From contig NZ_JAFFZN010000008.1 in the NCBI RefSeq assembly GCF_017676385.1, forward strand, positions 154,210-218,209: 64,000 bases of DNA, in the 5' to 3' direction. The number at the start of each line of letters is the position of its first letter. Position 1 is the first letter of the stretch. A program made the translations under genes and the position numbers. The stretch is from Streptomyces spirodelae (GTDB lineage Bacteria; Actinomycetota; Actinomycetes; Streptomycetales; Streptomycetaceae). Shown here piece by piece: positions 18,473-30,603 of the stretch. A model generated the notes under the pieces. It was not told where the DNA came from. It saw nothing but the letters and a program-made list of their open reading frames with translations, and ran no database searches.

Positions 18473-18650
18473 GATCGCCTTATCTCCTAGCTCTGCCGGG
18501 CGGGACACTGGTCGCGGCACCGGTCGGCGGACCGGCGTGGGCGGCCGCGTCGGCGGCGCCCGAGGACCACGGACGACCGTACCTGGCACCATGTGGAGTA
18601 CCCGGCTCCAGGGCTCCCAGCAGGGGCTCTTTGTGAAGGAAGTGACACCT

Positions 18651-19238
18651 GTGGCACCCGTATCGATCGTTCTCCTGCACTCCGTGTGCGGCCTCACCGC
18701 CGATGTGCGCGCCGCGGCGGACCGGCTCAGCGCCGCCGGGCACGAGGTGATCACCCCGGACCTCTTCGAGGGGAAGACAGCCCCCTCGCTGGAGGAGGGG
18801 ATGCGGATGCGCGAGCAGGAGGGCAGCCCCGGCCGCGACGAGCTGCTCCGGCGGGCCGTCACCGCGACGGCACCCCACTCCGAGAAGGGCCTGGTCTACG
18901 CGGGCTTCTCGATCGGCGGCTCCATCGCCCAGACCCTCGCGCTGGCCGATGAGAAGGCGCGCGGGCTGCTGCTGCTCTCCGGGACGTCGGACATCCCGGA
19001 GGACACCGCCGTAGACGAACTGCCCGTGCAGCTGCATGTCGCGGACCCCGACGCCTTCGAGCCGCACGACTGGCTGACCGCCTGGTACCTGCGGATGCAG
19101 CGGGCCGGCGCCGACGTGGAGGTGCACCGCTACCCGGGCGTGGGCCACCTGTACACCCATGCGGAGCTGGACGAGTACGACAAGGACGCGGCCGAGCGCA
19201 CCTGGCGGACGGCGCTGGGGTTCCTGGAGACGCTGTAG
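18651..19238 (+). CDS. Dienelactone hydrolase-like alpha/beta hydrolase
   Basis: A 195-residue single-domain alpha/beta hydrolase of the dienelactone hydrolase family. The nucleophile elbow is GFSIGG (about 85-90), with Ser in place of the Cys of classical dienelactone hydrolases; the acid is probably Asp in HVADPDAF (about 130) and the base His in YPGVGHLYTH (about 162-170). Several in-frame GTGs exist (18633, 18642, 18651). 18651 is preferred because AAGGA lies 10 nt before it and the first strand VSIVLLHS begins right after. It is divergent from the MscS gene. Substrate unknown. Confidence 0.8.
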   Translation: MAPVSIVLLHSVCGLTADVRAAADRLSAAGHEVITPDLFEGKTAPSLEEGMRMREQEGSPGRDELLRRAVTATAPHSEKGLVYAGFSIGGSIAQTLALADEKARGLLLLSGTSDIPEDTAVDELPVQLHVADPDAFEPHDWLTAWYLRMQRAGADVEVHRYPGVGHLYTHAELDEYDKDAAERTWRTALGFLETL

Positions 19239-19278
19239 AAGTGCCTCTCCTCCCGCCGCGGCGGCTCGGCAGCCCGCG

Positions 19279-19503
19279 TCAGGAGGACTGCCGGCACCGG
19301 CGCGGCAGCTGCCAGAACGTGGTCCGATCGCGCTGATCGACGTAGACGTCCCCGAGGGCGAGCGGGAACCGCAGGTGGTTGCCCGGCGGGCGCTCGGGCA
19401 CGACGACGCCGACCCGCCAGTGGTTCACATGCCGTCGCGGACCACGCTCCAGGGGCTCCCGTCCGACGAACCGCGCGGTTTCGAGCAGCGCGTTCAGCCG
19501 GGC
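19279..19503 (-). pseudogene. Possible gene remnant downstream of the kinase gene
   Basis: Immediately after the kinase stop codon, and in the same frame, 74 codons stay open to a TGA at 19279-19281. The strong third-position GC and balanced composition (RFVGREPLERG, HWRVGVVVPERPPGNHL, LALGDVYVDQRDRTTFWQLP) look like protein. There is no convincing start or ribosome-binding site; GTG within HVNHW is the only candidate. I do not recognise the family. It may be the 3' end of a lost gene, or an extension once joined to the kinase by read-through of the stop. The stretch 19239-19278 holds nothing. Confidence 0.3.
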
Positions 19504-21114
19504 TCAGCGCTCGCAGCGGCCGGTGCCCCGGGACCGGTCGGGGGCGCAGATGTAGCCGCGATCGGCCGCGTCGTCGCTGACATAGCGGCCCACGCACTGC
19601 TTCGAGGACGACAGGCCCCGCTCGCCGCACCAGGCGGCCGCCGCCCGGCCGTCGGGGAAGCCACCGGAGGGGCCGGGGCTGTAGAACATCCAGTACCCCG
19701 GGCGCAGCGAGGCGTAGCGGTCGCTGTCGACGTAGCGGACGTCGTCGGCCTTGCGGCTCAAAGTGGCGCGCATCGTCTCGCGCGCGCCGGTGCCGTCCGC
19801 CTTGGCGACCGAACCCAGTTGTGCGACCCAGGTGTTGGCGGGAGAGGCCGGTGCGGTGGGGGAACCGGAGCGGGAGGAGGCGGTCGGCCTGTCCGTCGGT
19901 TCCTCGCTCTCGTCCGGCTCCGAGCCCTTCTTCCGGGACGGACTCGGCGTCGTGGAGGGTTTCTTCGCGTCCGACACCGCCGGTTCCGGCCGCGCGCTCC
20001 GCTTGCCCTCCTCAGCACCGGAGGACTTCCCGTCCGGCCGCGTCAGCAGGAAGGCACCACCGGTGGCGAGAGCGGCAGCCACCACGACCCCGACCACAGC
20101 GAGTGCCGCGGCACGGCTCCGGCGCTTCCCCGGGGCATCCCTCTCGGGGGACTCCGAGGAGTGCGGGCCGGACACGGACGTGGGCCCGGGCGGGGGCGGC
20201 GACGGGGGCGCGAAGGGCGGGCGGACCGGCATCGACGTCTCAGTCGGCAGATACGGCGTGGCTGCCCGTCCCTCCGCGACATCGTCCAGCATCCGCTCCA
20301 GAGCTGCGGCGTCGGGCCGGTCCGCCGGATTCCGGACGAGTACCGCCTCCAGCACCGGCCCGAGATCTTCGCTGCGCACCGGCGGCGGCACCGGGTCGTC
20401 GAGCACCGCGGCGAGGGTGGCCAGTGTGGTGGCGCGGCGCAGCGGACTGTGGCCCTCCGTGCACACGTACAGGGTCAGCCCCAGTGACCACAGGTCGCTC
20501 GCCGGGTCGTCGTCGATGCCGCGGACGCGCTCCGGGGCGACGAACTCCGGAGAACCAAGGAATTCACCTGTCGCCGTCACCGCGGCCGCTCCCTGGAGCG
20601 CGGCGATACCGAAGTCGGTGAGGACCGCCGAACCGTCCTCGCGCAGCAGCACATTGGCGGGCTTCACATCGCGGTGCTGGATGCCCGCCGTGTGCGCGGT
20701 ACGCAGCGCGGAGAGCACTTCGCGGCCCAGTCGCGCCGCCGCCCGCGGCTGAAGCGGCCCGCGCTCCAGCCGCTGTTCCAGCGAGGGGCCACGGACCAGC
20801 TCCGTCACCAGCCAGGGGCAGGGCCCCTCGTCCACGATGTGGTGGATCGTCACCACGTGCGGGTGGCTGAGCCGGGCCAGAGCGCGCGCCTCGCGCAGCA
20901 CCCGCTCGCGAAGCGCCTGTGAGCCCTCCGACGCCGCTTCCGGGTCGTCGGGGCCGGCAGCCGGGGGCCGGACCTCCTTCAGCGCCACCTCACGGTGGAG
21001 CGCCACATCGCGGGCCCGCCAGACGGTGCCCATGCCCCCGGCTCCGAGCTGCTCCAGCAGTTCGAAGCGTCCGTCGATGACCTGTCCGCGCCGCCCGCGC
21101 GCTCCCCCTGTCAT
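19504..21114 (-). CDS. Hanks-type Ser/Thr protein kinase, membrane-anchored
   Basis: A 536-residue PknB-like kinase. The kinase domain (about 15-285) has the glycine loop GAGGMGTVWRA (25-35), the ATP lysine in VALKEV, the catalytic loop HRDVKPANVLL (about 142-152) and TDFGIAAL. A Pro-rich juxtamembrane segment follows. A single membrane helix (ALAVVGVVVAAALATGGAFLL, about 335-356) leads to an outside domain of about 180 residues, Ser/Pro/Lys-rich and then globular, with four cysteines near the end (WCGERG, KQCVGR, YICAPD, GRCER) that could form two disulfides. No PASTA repeats are seen. It is 27 nt after the PhoD gene on the same strand. Confidence 0.92.
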   Translation of the reverse strand: MTGGARGRRGQVIDGRFELLEQLGAGGMGTVWRARDVALHREVALKEVRPPAAGPDDPEAASEGSQALRERVLREARALARLSHPHVVTIHHIVDEGPCPWLVTELVRGPSLEQRLERGPLQPRAAARLGREVLSALRTAHTAGIQHRDVKPANVLLREDGSAVLTDFGIAALQGAAAVTATGEFLGSPEFVAPERVRGIDDDPASDLWSLGLTLYVCTEGHSPLRRATTLATLAAVLDDPVPPPVRSEDLGPVLEAVLVRNPADRPDAAALERMLDDVAEGRAATPYLPTETSMPVRPPFAPPSPPPPGPTSVSGPHSSESPERDAPGKRRSRAAALAVVGVVVAAALATGGAFLLTRPDGKSSGAEEGKRSARPEPAVSDAKKPSTTPSPSRKKGSEPDESEEPTDRPTASSRSGSPTAPASPANTWVAQLGSVAKADGTGARETMRATLSRKADDVRYVDSDRYASLRPGYWMFYSPGPSGGFPDGRAAAAWCGERGLSSSKQCVGRYVSDDAADRGYICAPDRSRGTGRCER

Positions 21115-21141
21115 GGGATCAGCGTACGGCCGGACGGCGGT

Positions 21142-22839
21142 TCAGCCCACGGGCCGATACGAGCGCTCGACGCGCTGCGACCCCGAGGTGGTGCGATAGG
21201 AGCGGCGCAGGGTGGCGGTGGCGTCCGGGTCGGTCTTGTCGGAGAGGATGAAGTAATCCATCTGCGCCTGCGCCGAGGTCACCTCCAGCACCCCGAAGCC
21301 GTGCGAGTCCATGTCCACCCAGCGCACATGGCGGTTGGCGGCGCGTACGGCCGCCTCGGCGATGCCCGAGAGGGTGTCGGGTGCGACATGCAGGGTGTCG
21401 TCGAGGTTGTCGGAGGTCACCGAGGTGATGACGAACTCGGTGGCGACCGGCGGCTCTTCGGGGTAGTCGGCCGCGCGCAGCGGCACCTCGTTGGCCCAGT
21501 TCATATGGATGTCGCCGGTCAGGAAGACGGTGTCGGTGACCCGGCTGTCGCGCAGGTGGGCGAGGAGTTCGTGGCGGTCGTCCGTATAGCCGTCCCACTG
21601 GTCGGTGTTGACGGCCAGCCCCTCCCTGGGCACGCCCAGGCACTCGGCCAGCGGTCCCAGGAACTTGGCGGGAACGGAACCGAAGGCCACCTGGGAGATC
21701 ATCACCGGGTTGCCGACCAGCTTCCAGCGGGCGGTGGAGCGTGCCAGGCCCTGCTTGAGCCAGTCCAGCTGCCGGCGGCCGGTCAGCGTCCGGTCCGGGT
21801 CGTCGATGTCCTTGCCGTCGCCCACCTCGGCCTGGGCGTCCCGGAAGGAGCGCAGGTCCAGCAGGTGCAGCTCGGCCAGCTTCCCGAAGCGCAGCTTCCG
21901 GAAGGTGCTGCCCGCGGTGGAGGGCCGCACCGGAAGCCACTCGAAGTATGCCTGCTTCGCCGCGGCCATCCGCCGCGCCCAGTCGCCCTCGGCCGCCGGA
22001 TCGTGGTTGGCGGCCCCGCCCGACCAGGCGTTGTCGGCGAACTCGTGGTCGTCCCAGATGGCGATGAGCGGATGCGCCGCGTGCATGGCCTGCAGGTCCG
22101 GGTCGGACTTGTAGTGGCCGTGCCGGATGCGGTAGTCGGCCGCGGAGACGATCTCGTGGGTGGGCTGCACGGTCCGCACGACGGCGTCCCCTGTGGGGTA
22201 CTCGCCGTGCCCGTACTCGTAGAGGTAGTCGCCCAGGTGCAGCACCGCGTCCAGGTCCTCACGGGCCGCCAGGTGCCGGTAGGAGGCGAAGTAGCCGCCC
22301 TCGTAGTTGGCGCAGGAGACCACCCCGAGGCGCAGGGCCGCCACTTCGGCACCCTCGGCGGGCGCGGTGCGGGTGCGCCCGGTGGGGGAGTGCGTCTTCC
22401 CCACCGTGAAGCGGAAGAAGTACGTGGTGGCCGGGCGCAGCCCGCGCACATCGGCCTTGACGGTGTGGTCGGAGGCGGCCTCGGCCCGTACGGTGCCGTG
22501 GGCCACCGGCCTGGTGAAGGCGCGGTCCTCGGCCACCTCCCAGCCCACCTCGACGGGTGCTCCCTTGCCGGAGCCGGGAGAGGCGCCGGGCTCGGGGGTC
22601 ACCCTGGTCCACAGCAGCACCCCCTCAGGAAGCGGGTCGCCGGAGGCGACACCGTGCTCGAACGCGGGGCCGGCGTCGGCCGCCCGCGCGCTGGGCAGTG
22701 CGCCCGCGAGGGGCAGCAGCGCGGCACCGGCTGCCCCGGCGGCGACCACGGCCCTGCGCCGGGGAGCGCCGGTCCCGCCGGCGGGCAGGATCTGACGGGT
22801 TCTTTCGGAGTCGGTTCCCGAGGAGTCAGTAGAAGTCAC
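21142..22839 (-). CDS. phoD: PhoD-type alkaline phosphatase/phosphodiesterase
   Basis: A 565-residue exported metallophosphatase of the PhoD family, which frees phosphate from phosphodiesters using Fe and Ca. A Tat-type signal is likely: [17 protein letters not shown] followed by an ARA site near residue 53. An N-terminal domain with [11 protein letters not shown] precedes the catalytic part with [32 protein letters not shown] and LTGDIHMNW, all typical metal-ligand motifs. GTG 22839 has TAACAT 8 nt before it and no good ribosome-binding site, so leaderless translation is likely. I see no PHO-box direct repeats in front. The kinase gene follows after 27 nt. Confidence 0.92.
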   Translation of the reverse strand: MTSTDSSGTDSERTRQILPAGGTGAPRRRAVVAAGAAGAALLPLAGALPSARAADAGPAFEHGVASGDPLPEGVLLWTRVTPEPGASPGSGKGAPVEVGWEVAEDRAFTRPVAHGTVRAEAASDHTVKADVRGLRPATTYFFRFTVGKTHSPTGRTRTAPAEGAEVAALRLGVVSCANYEGGYFASYRHLAAREDLDAVLHLGDYLYEYGHGEYPTGDAVVRTVQPTHEIVSAADYRIRHGHYKSDPDLQAMHAAHPLIAIWDDHEFADNAWSGGAANHDPAAEGDWARRMAAAKQAYFEWLPVRPSTAGSTFRKLRFGKLAELHLLDLRSFRDAQAEVGDGKDIDDPDRTLTGRRQLDWLKQGLARSTARWKLVGNPVMISQVAFGSVPAKFLGPLAECLGVPREGLAVNTDQWDGYTDDRHELLAHLRDSRVTDTVFLTGDIHMNWANEVPLRAADYPEEPPVATEFVITSVTSDNLDDTLHVAPDTLSGIAEAAVRAANRHVRWVDMDSHGFGVLEVTSAQAQMDYFILSDKTDPDATATLRRSYRTTSGSQRVERSYRPVG

Positions 22840-22940
22840 GAGCGGTCATGTTACGCAGCAGTAGGCAGTAGCGGCAGACCGCGTGACCCCCAACAGGGCC
22901 CGAACCGGGGCGTGGAGAAGAACGGCCGTACACACACGAA

Positions 22941-22977
22941 CGAGGGGCAGACCGCGCGGACCGCGGTCTGCCCCTCG
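22941..22977 (-). terminator. terminator after the first membrane thioredoxin gene
   Basis: A perfect 16-bp inverted repeat, arms 22941-22956 and 22962-22977 with a 5-nt loop, lies 23 nt downstream of the thioredoxin-like gene ending at 23000. There is no U-run. It also separates that gene from phoD. Confidence 0.8.
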
Positions 22978-22999
22978 GCGCGCACGCCCGTGCGCCGGG

Positions 23000-23761
23000 C
23001 TACTTCTTCTCGTCCTTGCCGGACTTCAGATCGACGCCCATCTCCTTGAGCTTGGCGGGCACGTCCTGCGGCTGCACCTGCTCACCGTCGATCTTGATGG
23101 TGGGAGTGGACTGGACCTCGGCGCCGTTGAAGCTGGCGATCATGTCCTTGGCCCACTTGGTGTACTTCTTGCCCTTGACGGCCTTCTCGAACGCCTTGTT
23201 GTCCTTCAGCTCCGGCACCGTGTCCGACACCTTGAGGAGGTAGTTGTTGTCGGCGAACTTGTCCTCCCGCTCGTCGGGGTGCCACTTGGCCGAGTACAGC
23301 TTCTCCTTGTAGTCCACGAACGCCTTGGTGCTCACGGCCTTGGCGGCACCCAGCGCACGCGCCGCGTTCTGGGAGCCGGAGCCGCCCATGTTGCCGTCGA
23401 TGATGGCGCCGAGGTGGATGCGCAGCTTGTACTTGCCGTCATCGGCGCCCTTCTGCAGCTGCTCGCCGACCGCCTGCTCGAAGCTGGCGCAGGCCGGGCA
23501 GCGCAGGTCCTCGTAGACGTCGATGGTCTTCTCGGCCTTGGCACCCGCGGTGGTGACGGCCATGTCGTCGCCGCTGGAGTCCTGGCTGTTCAGCTTGGCG
23601 ACGAAGATGCCGATACCGGCCACCACGCCCAGCACCGCGACCACCGAGAGCGCGACCAGCAGCTGCCGCCGCGTCCGCTCCTTCTTGGCCTGCTTCTCCC
23701 GCTCGATACGCAGCCGCTCACGGGCCGCGCGCTTGGCTTCCTGGCTGTTGCGCTTGCTCAT
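23000..23761 (-). CDS. Membrane-anchored DsbA-like thioredoxin protein
   Basis: A 253-residue protein with a very basic N-terminus (about 1-30), one membrane helix (LLVALSVVAVLGVVAGIGIFV, about 32-52) and an outside thioredoxin-fold domain of the DSBA/DUF4-like group. The redox motif is CPAC (about 87-90) in DVYEDLRCPACASFE, with IDGNMGGSGSQNAARAL and the cis-Pro region STPTIKIDG. It probably oxidises or isomerises disulfides of exported proteins. It has a paralogue at 63259-63999 (same layout, same CPAC). The upstream membrane-protein gene ends 45 nt before, so the two are likely one operon. A perfect hairpin ends it. Confidence 0.88.
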   Translation of the reverse strand: MSKRNSQEAKRAARERLRIEREKQAKKERTRRQLLVALSVVAVLGVVAGIGIFVAKLNSQDSSGDDMAVTTAGAKAEKTIDVYEDLRCPACASFEQAVGEQLQKGADDGKYKLRIHLGAIIDGNMGGSGSQNAARALGAAKAVSTKAFVDYKEKLYSAKWHPDEREDKFADNNYLLKVSDTVPELKDNKAFEKAVKGKKYTKWAKDMIASFNGAEVQSTPTIKIDGEQVQPQDVPAKLKEMGVDLKSGKDEKK

Positions 23762-23806
23762 GTCTGTTCTGTCTCCGATGTTCCGTACGCGAAAGGGAAA
23801 CCCTGC

Positions 23807-24538
23807 TCAGACCGCCGGTCCTGCGGCGGCGAGCGCGGGCGGCCCGCGACGGTGCACGGAGTGGGTCAGCAGCGGCAGCGCGGGTGGCCGCGCGGGGCTC
23901 GGGGCGCGCCGCCGCGAGGCCGGGCCGGTGCCCGTACCGCTGCCGCGGAAGGTACGGCAGACAGCCACAGCGGCCCGCAGCGGACGGAAGGCGGAGGTGG
24001 CCGCAGCGCGCAGCAGCCGGGCCACAGCCGCCTCACCGCGGCGCAGCCACAGCGCGGCCAGCAGTCCGGCGCCGATGTGCGCCGCCAGCAGCAGCCACGG
24101 CAGCGCAGGGCCCGGTACCCCGTGGAAGCCCAGCGGGTACGCGCCGGCCCCGTCGCCCCGCGCGGCCATCCGCGCCAGCGGCGTACCGACGCTCCCGCCG
24201 CCGCACAGCAGATCGACACCGGCCCAGCGCAGCGGCCCGGTCACCGGTCCGCCCGCCTGTCCGTAGCAGGCGTGGCGGCCGGTGGTGAAGACGGTGTCGG
24301 CCGCCAGCTCCAGCGGTATCAGCAGCGCCGCGATCCGGGCGAAGCTCCGCTCCCGCCCGGCCAGCGCGAACGCCAGGGCGAAGATCCCCGCCGAGACGAC
24401 GAGGAAGGGGCGCAGCGGAACGGGGGAGCCGGACAGCAGCACATGGGCGCCCGAGGACAGCGTGACGCAGAGCGCGGTGAAGAGCCCCGCGCGTGCTGTC
24501 CTCATACCTGCTGCCGTCACGATGTCCGAGTGTGCCAT
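23807..24538 (-). CDS. Integral membrane protein, unknown function
   Basis: A 243-residue protein with about five hydrophobic segments (AGLFTALCVTLSSGAHVLL, FLVVSAGIFALAFALAG, IAALLIPLELAADTVF, LPWLLLAAHIGAGLLAALWL) and a long Arg/Ala/Pro-rich tail of about 65 residues. Two Cys, in RHACYGQAG and LLCGGGS, face each other between helices. I know similar Streptomyces membrane proteins but no function. ATG 24538 and ATG 24505 (12 codons in, just before MRTARAG) are both possible starts. The gene is 45 nt upstream of the CPAC thioredoxin, so a role in the same extracytoplasmic redox process is possible but not shown. Confidence 0.7.
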   Translation of the reverse strand: MAHSDIVTAAGMRTARAGLFTALCVTLSSGAHVLLSGSPVPLRPFLVVSAGIFALAFALAGRERSFARIAALLIPLELAADTVFTTGRHACYGQAGGPVTGPLRWAGVDLLCGGGSVGTPLARMAARGDGAGAYPLGFHGVPGPALPWLLLAAHIGAGLLAALWLRRGEAAVARLLRAAATSAFRPLRAAVAVCRTFRGSGTGTGPASRRRAPSPARPPALPLLTHSVHRRGPPALAAAGPAV

Positions 24539-24608
24539 GGGAGCGGGTAAGCAGTCCCTAAGAGCCTCGGAATCAAAAGCCCCGCCCGCCCCGTCACCCT
24601 CTGTGGTC

Positions 24609-25937
24609 TCACACCCCCGGTATGCGTCCGTTGCGGAAGAGGTCCACGAAGGTCTGGTGGTCGCGGCGGGCCTGCGCGCCGTATGAGTGGGCGAAGTCCA
24701 CCAGCATCTCGCGGAATCCCTTCTCGTCCGCGGAGATCACCTCGTCTATGGCGCGCTCGGTGCAGAACGGCACCAGGCTGTGCCCGCTCTCCGCCTCGTC
24801 GGCAGCCGCGTGCATCGTGGCCGTCGCACGGGCGAGGTCCGCTGTGACCTGCGCGATCTCTTCGGGGTCCGAAAGCTCCGACCAGTCCAGGTCGACCGCG
24901 TAGGGCGAGACCTCCGCCACCAGCTGTCCGGTGCCGTTCAGCTCCGTCCAGCCCAGCCACGGGTCGGCGTGCGCCTGGAGGGCGCGCTGCGAGATGACGG
25001 TGCGGTGCCCCTCGTGCCGGAAGTAGCCGCGCACCGCCTGGTCGGTGATGTGCCGCGAGACGGCCGGGGTCTGCGCCTGCTTCATATAGATGACCAGATC
25101 GTTCTCCAGCGCGTCGCTGTGCCCCTCCAGCAGGATGTTGTACGAGGGCAGGCCCGCGCTGCCGATGCCGATGCCCCGGCGGCCCACCACGTCCTTCACC
25201 CGGTGGGCGCCGTGCCGCTCGCGCCCCTCGTGCGGCGGGAGGGTGCCCAGATAGGCGTCGAACGCCTCCAGCACCGCGTCCCGGGTCTCCTTGTCCAGCT
25301 CGATGGAACCGCCGCCCGGGCTGAAGCGGCGCTCCCAGTCACGGATCTCGGTCATGGTGCCCAGCAGCCCGAAGCGCGTGTTGGCCCGGGCTGCGTGCAG
25401 CGCCTCCAGCACAGCTCCGCGCGCGGTCTCCAGGGTGAGGGTGGGCGGCTCGCTCTCGGAGGCGCCCTCGGCCATGGCGCGGATGCGCTCGCGGTAGGCG
25501 TCGGCGTAGGTGGTCACCAGCGCGGAGATCTGCTCGTCGCTGAGCGCCTTGCTGTAGCCGAGCAGCGCCACGGAGGCAGCGAAGCGCTTGAGGTCCCAGG
25601 TGAAGGGACCGACGTACGCCTCGTCGAAGTCGTTGACGTTGAACAGCAGCCGGCCGTTGGCGTTCATATAGGTGCCGAAGTTCTCGGCGTGCAGATCGCC
25701 GTGTATCCACACCCTGCTGGTGCGCTCGTCGAGGAAGGGGCCGCCGTCCCGCTCGTCGTGGAGGTCGGCGTAGAACAGGCAGGCCGTGCCGCGGTAGAAG
25801 GCGAAGGCCGAGGCGGCCATCTTGCGGAACTTCGTTCGGAAGGCCGCCGGATCCGCTGCGAGGAGGTCGCCGAAGGCGGCGTCGAAGACCTCCAGGATGG
25901 TCTCGCCGCGTGCTGCTGCCTGGCCTGCCGTTGTCAT
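24609..25937 (-). CDS. DUF2252 family protein
   Basis: A 442-residue DUF2252 protein. The family has a distant kinase-like (aminoglycoside phosphotransferase-like) fold. Visible motifs: RVWIHGDLHAENFGTY (about 80-95, like the HGDLHxxN loop of choline/aminoglycoside kinases), FNVNDFDEAYVGPFTWDL (about 102-119, like the metal-binding D of that fold), and VGRRGIGIGSAGLPSYNILLEG. The substrate is unknown. The frame extends upstream, but ATG 25937 with ACGGAG nine nt before it is the natural start. It is divergent from dnaE across a 212-bp gap that must carry both promoters. Confidence 0.88.
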   Translation of the reverse strand: MTTAGQAAARGETILEVFDAAFGDLLAADPAAFRTKFRKMAASAFAFYRGTACLFYADLHDERDGGPFLDERTSRVWIHGDLHAENFGTYMNANGRLLFNVNDFDEAYVGPFTWDLKRFAASVALLGYSKALSDEQISALVTTYADAYRERIRAMAEGASESEPPTLTLETARGAVLEALHAARANTRFGLLGTMTEIRDWERRFSPGGGSIELDKETRDAVLEAFDAYLGTLPPHEGRERHGAHRVKDVVGRRGIGIGSAGLPSYNILLEGHSDALENDLVIYMKQAQTPAVSRHITDQAVRGYFRHEGHRTVISQRALQAHADPWLGWTELNGTGQLVAEVSPYAVDLDWSELSDPEEIAQVTADLARATATMHAAADEAESGHSLVPFCTERAIDEVISADEKGFREMLVDFAHSYGAQARRDHQTFVDLFRNGRIPGV

Positions 25938-26149
25938 GGGTGCACTCCGTGATCGGTAGGGGACCGGACCGTTGTATGACGAATCGAGTGTCCAACGTAC
26001 GCGGACGCGGCGGGGTGCCCGGCGGTTCTCCCGGCAGGCAGCGGAAGACTGTTCCGCTGCGCTCCCGCCGGTACGTCCGCCGGCTGTCGGTGCCGGGTCG
26101 TAGACTCCTAGGCCGCCCCACAAGACCCGCGCCCGGAGGTGGCCTCGTC
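25938..26149. promoter_or_regulatory. Divergent promoter region, DUF2252 gene / dnaE
   Basis: This 212-bp gap between divergent genes holds no gene. A TAGACT -10-like box at 26101-26106 is suitably placed for dnaE, with GGAGGTGG as its ribosome-binding site. No palindrome stands out. Confidence 0.45.
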
Positions 26150-29681
<3,532 letters not shown>

Positions 29682-29695
<14 letters not shown>

Positions 29696-29719
29696 CCCCC
29701 GCCTTGCGGGGTAACCCCC
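29682..29719. repeat. 19-bp perfect tandem duplication over the dnaE stop
   Basis: The unit gccttgcggggtaaccccc occurs twice with no gap (29682-29700, 29701-29719). The TAA of dnaE (29693-29695) is in the first copy. Each copy can fold GCGGGG against CCCCGC, so the pair may act as a terminator. Confidence 0.9.
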
Positions 29720-30231
29720 GCTGAGGGCCGCCGCCATTGGCTGAGGGCCCGGCCCTCTGAGGGTCTTTCGTTGTTGGGGGCTCCGCCCCCAAGCCCCCGG
29801 GTCCTCGCCGGACGGGCGTTGGGGCGGCTCCGCCCCCCCAACTGCCCCCCGCTACGGGGGCTTCGCCCCCCTAGGAGCCCCCTTCCGCAACAGCACAATC
29901 CCGTGCACGTTCGCCCACCCCGGCTCATGGATGAGGCCCTTGGACCTGCCGGTGACTCCCGCAGGGTCGTCACCGGCCGGTCCACGGACCCGCACCACTG
30001 AGGGTGGGCTTGAAAGTTCATGGGGTGGCACCGGGCGGCAGGGGGGTTCTAGGGGGGCGAAGCCCACCTGGCGGGGGCCGTTGGGGGGCGGAGCCCCCCC
30101 CGACACGACCCCTCGGCGCAAGCCGAAACACAAACGGGGCGTGCGTCCACAACCGGCGGGCCACCCCGTGAGGGGCCCGCGTCCACAAGCGGGGGCCCGA
30201 AGAGAGGGGGTACCGAGGGCGGCGGTCGCAA
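29720..30231. repeat. GC-rich intergenic region with imperfect long inverted repeat (MITE-like)
   Basis: About 500 bp without a convincing gene. Short hairpins of the form GGGGGCTCCGCCCCC recur (29776-29790, 29821-29836, 29856-29870, 30052-30065, 30083-30098). More strikingly, 29821-29882 and 30041-30100 are imperfect inverted copies of each other, about 60 bp long, sharing GGCTCCGCCCCCC..AAC, then CCCCC-GC, then GGGCTTCGCCCCCCTAG. They enclose about 160 bp of ordinary-composition DNA. No transposase or target duplication could be seen, so 'MITE-like' describes only the form. Confidence 0.6.
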
Positions 30232-30384
30232 TTAGTTGTGGCCGAAGCGGCGCTCCCTCCCTTTTCGGGGGAGTTCCGAAGCGGAGCGCTCCGCTTCGAC
30301 GGCCCTCGCCCGCTCCCTCTCCCGCCGCTGTTCCTCCGCCGTGCGGGACTGCCGAGGCTGTTGACGCTGCTTGTTCCTTGCCAT
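30232..30384 (-). CDS. Small highly charged protein, 50 residues
   Basis: A short reading frame that starts ATG 30384 and ends TAA 30232. A strong CAGGAGGCGATC ribosome-binding site stands 7 nt before the start. The product begins MARNKQRQQPRQSRT, continues with a run of Glu/Arg (AEEQRRERERARAVEAERS) likely to be one charged helix, and ends RRFGHN. It has no Cys, no Trp and no membrane segment. I do not recognise a named family; basic or amphipathic proteins of this size are common and unstudied in Streptomyces. It is divergent from the NYN gene. The good ribosome-binding site and coherent composition are the grounds for calling it real. Confidence 0.6.
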   Translation of the reverse strand: MARNKQRQQPRQSRTAEEQRRERERARAVEAERSASELPRKGRERRFGHN

Positions 30385-30603
30385 GATCGCCTCCTGCGAC
30401 GGGAGAGCCGGGCCTTGGGAGGGCGCCAGAGAGCCCTCCCTCTCAGAGTTGCATGGCCTGAAATGCCCCGCATGTCGGACAATTGCGCCACGCCGATGAT
30501 CGAGTTCCGGCTGTTAACCCTCGTAGGGTCGGGCAGACTCGAAGGACACGGGGGACCGGCCGGCACGCGCCGCGTCGCGAAGGTACAGCCTCGGCTGTAC
30601 GTC
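30385..30603. promoter_or_regulatory. Divergent region with an 18-bp perfect palindrome before the NYN gene
   Basis: GTACAGCC-TC-GGCTGTAC (30583-30600) is a perfect inverted repeat ending 3 nt before ATG 30604. A TAGGGT -10-like box is at 30524-30529. The palindrome could be an operator or, in RNA, a hairpin over the start site. Nothing else is recognised in this 219-bp gap. Confidence 0.5.

Noticed and set aside
22840..22940. Possible PHO boxes upstream of the PhoD-type gene
   Set aside because: No GTTCACC-like direct repeats in the expected interval.
29852..30133. - strand frame with a plausible stretch (GLIHEPGWANVHGIVLLRKG)
   Set aside because: It runs through the inverted repeats into Gly/Pro runs, with no start signal; a real fragment cannot be excluded but is not supported.
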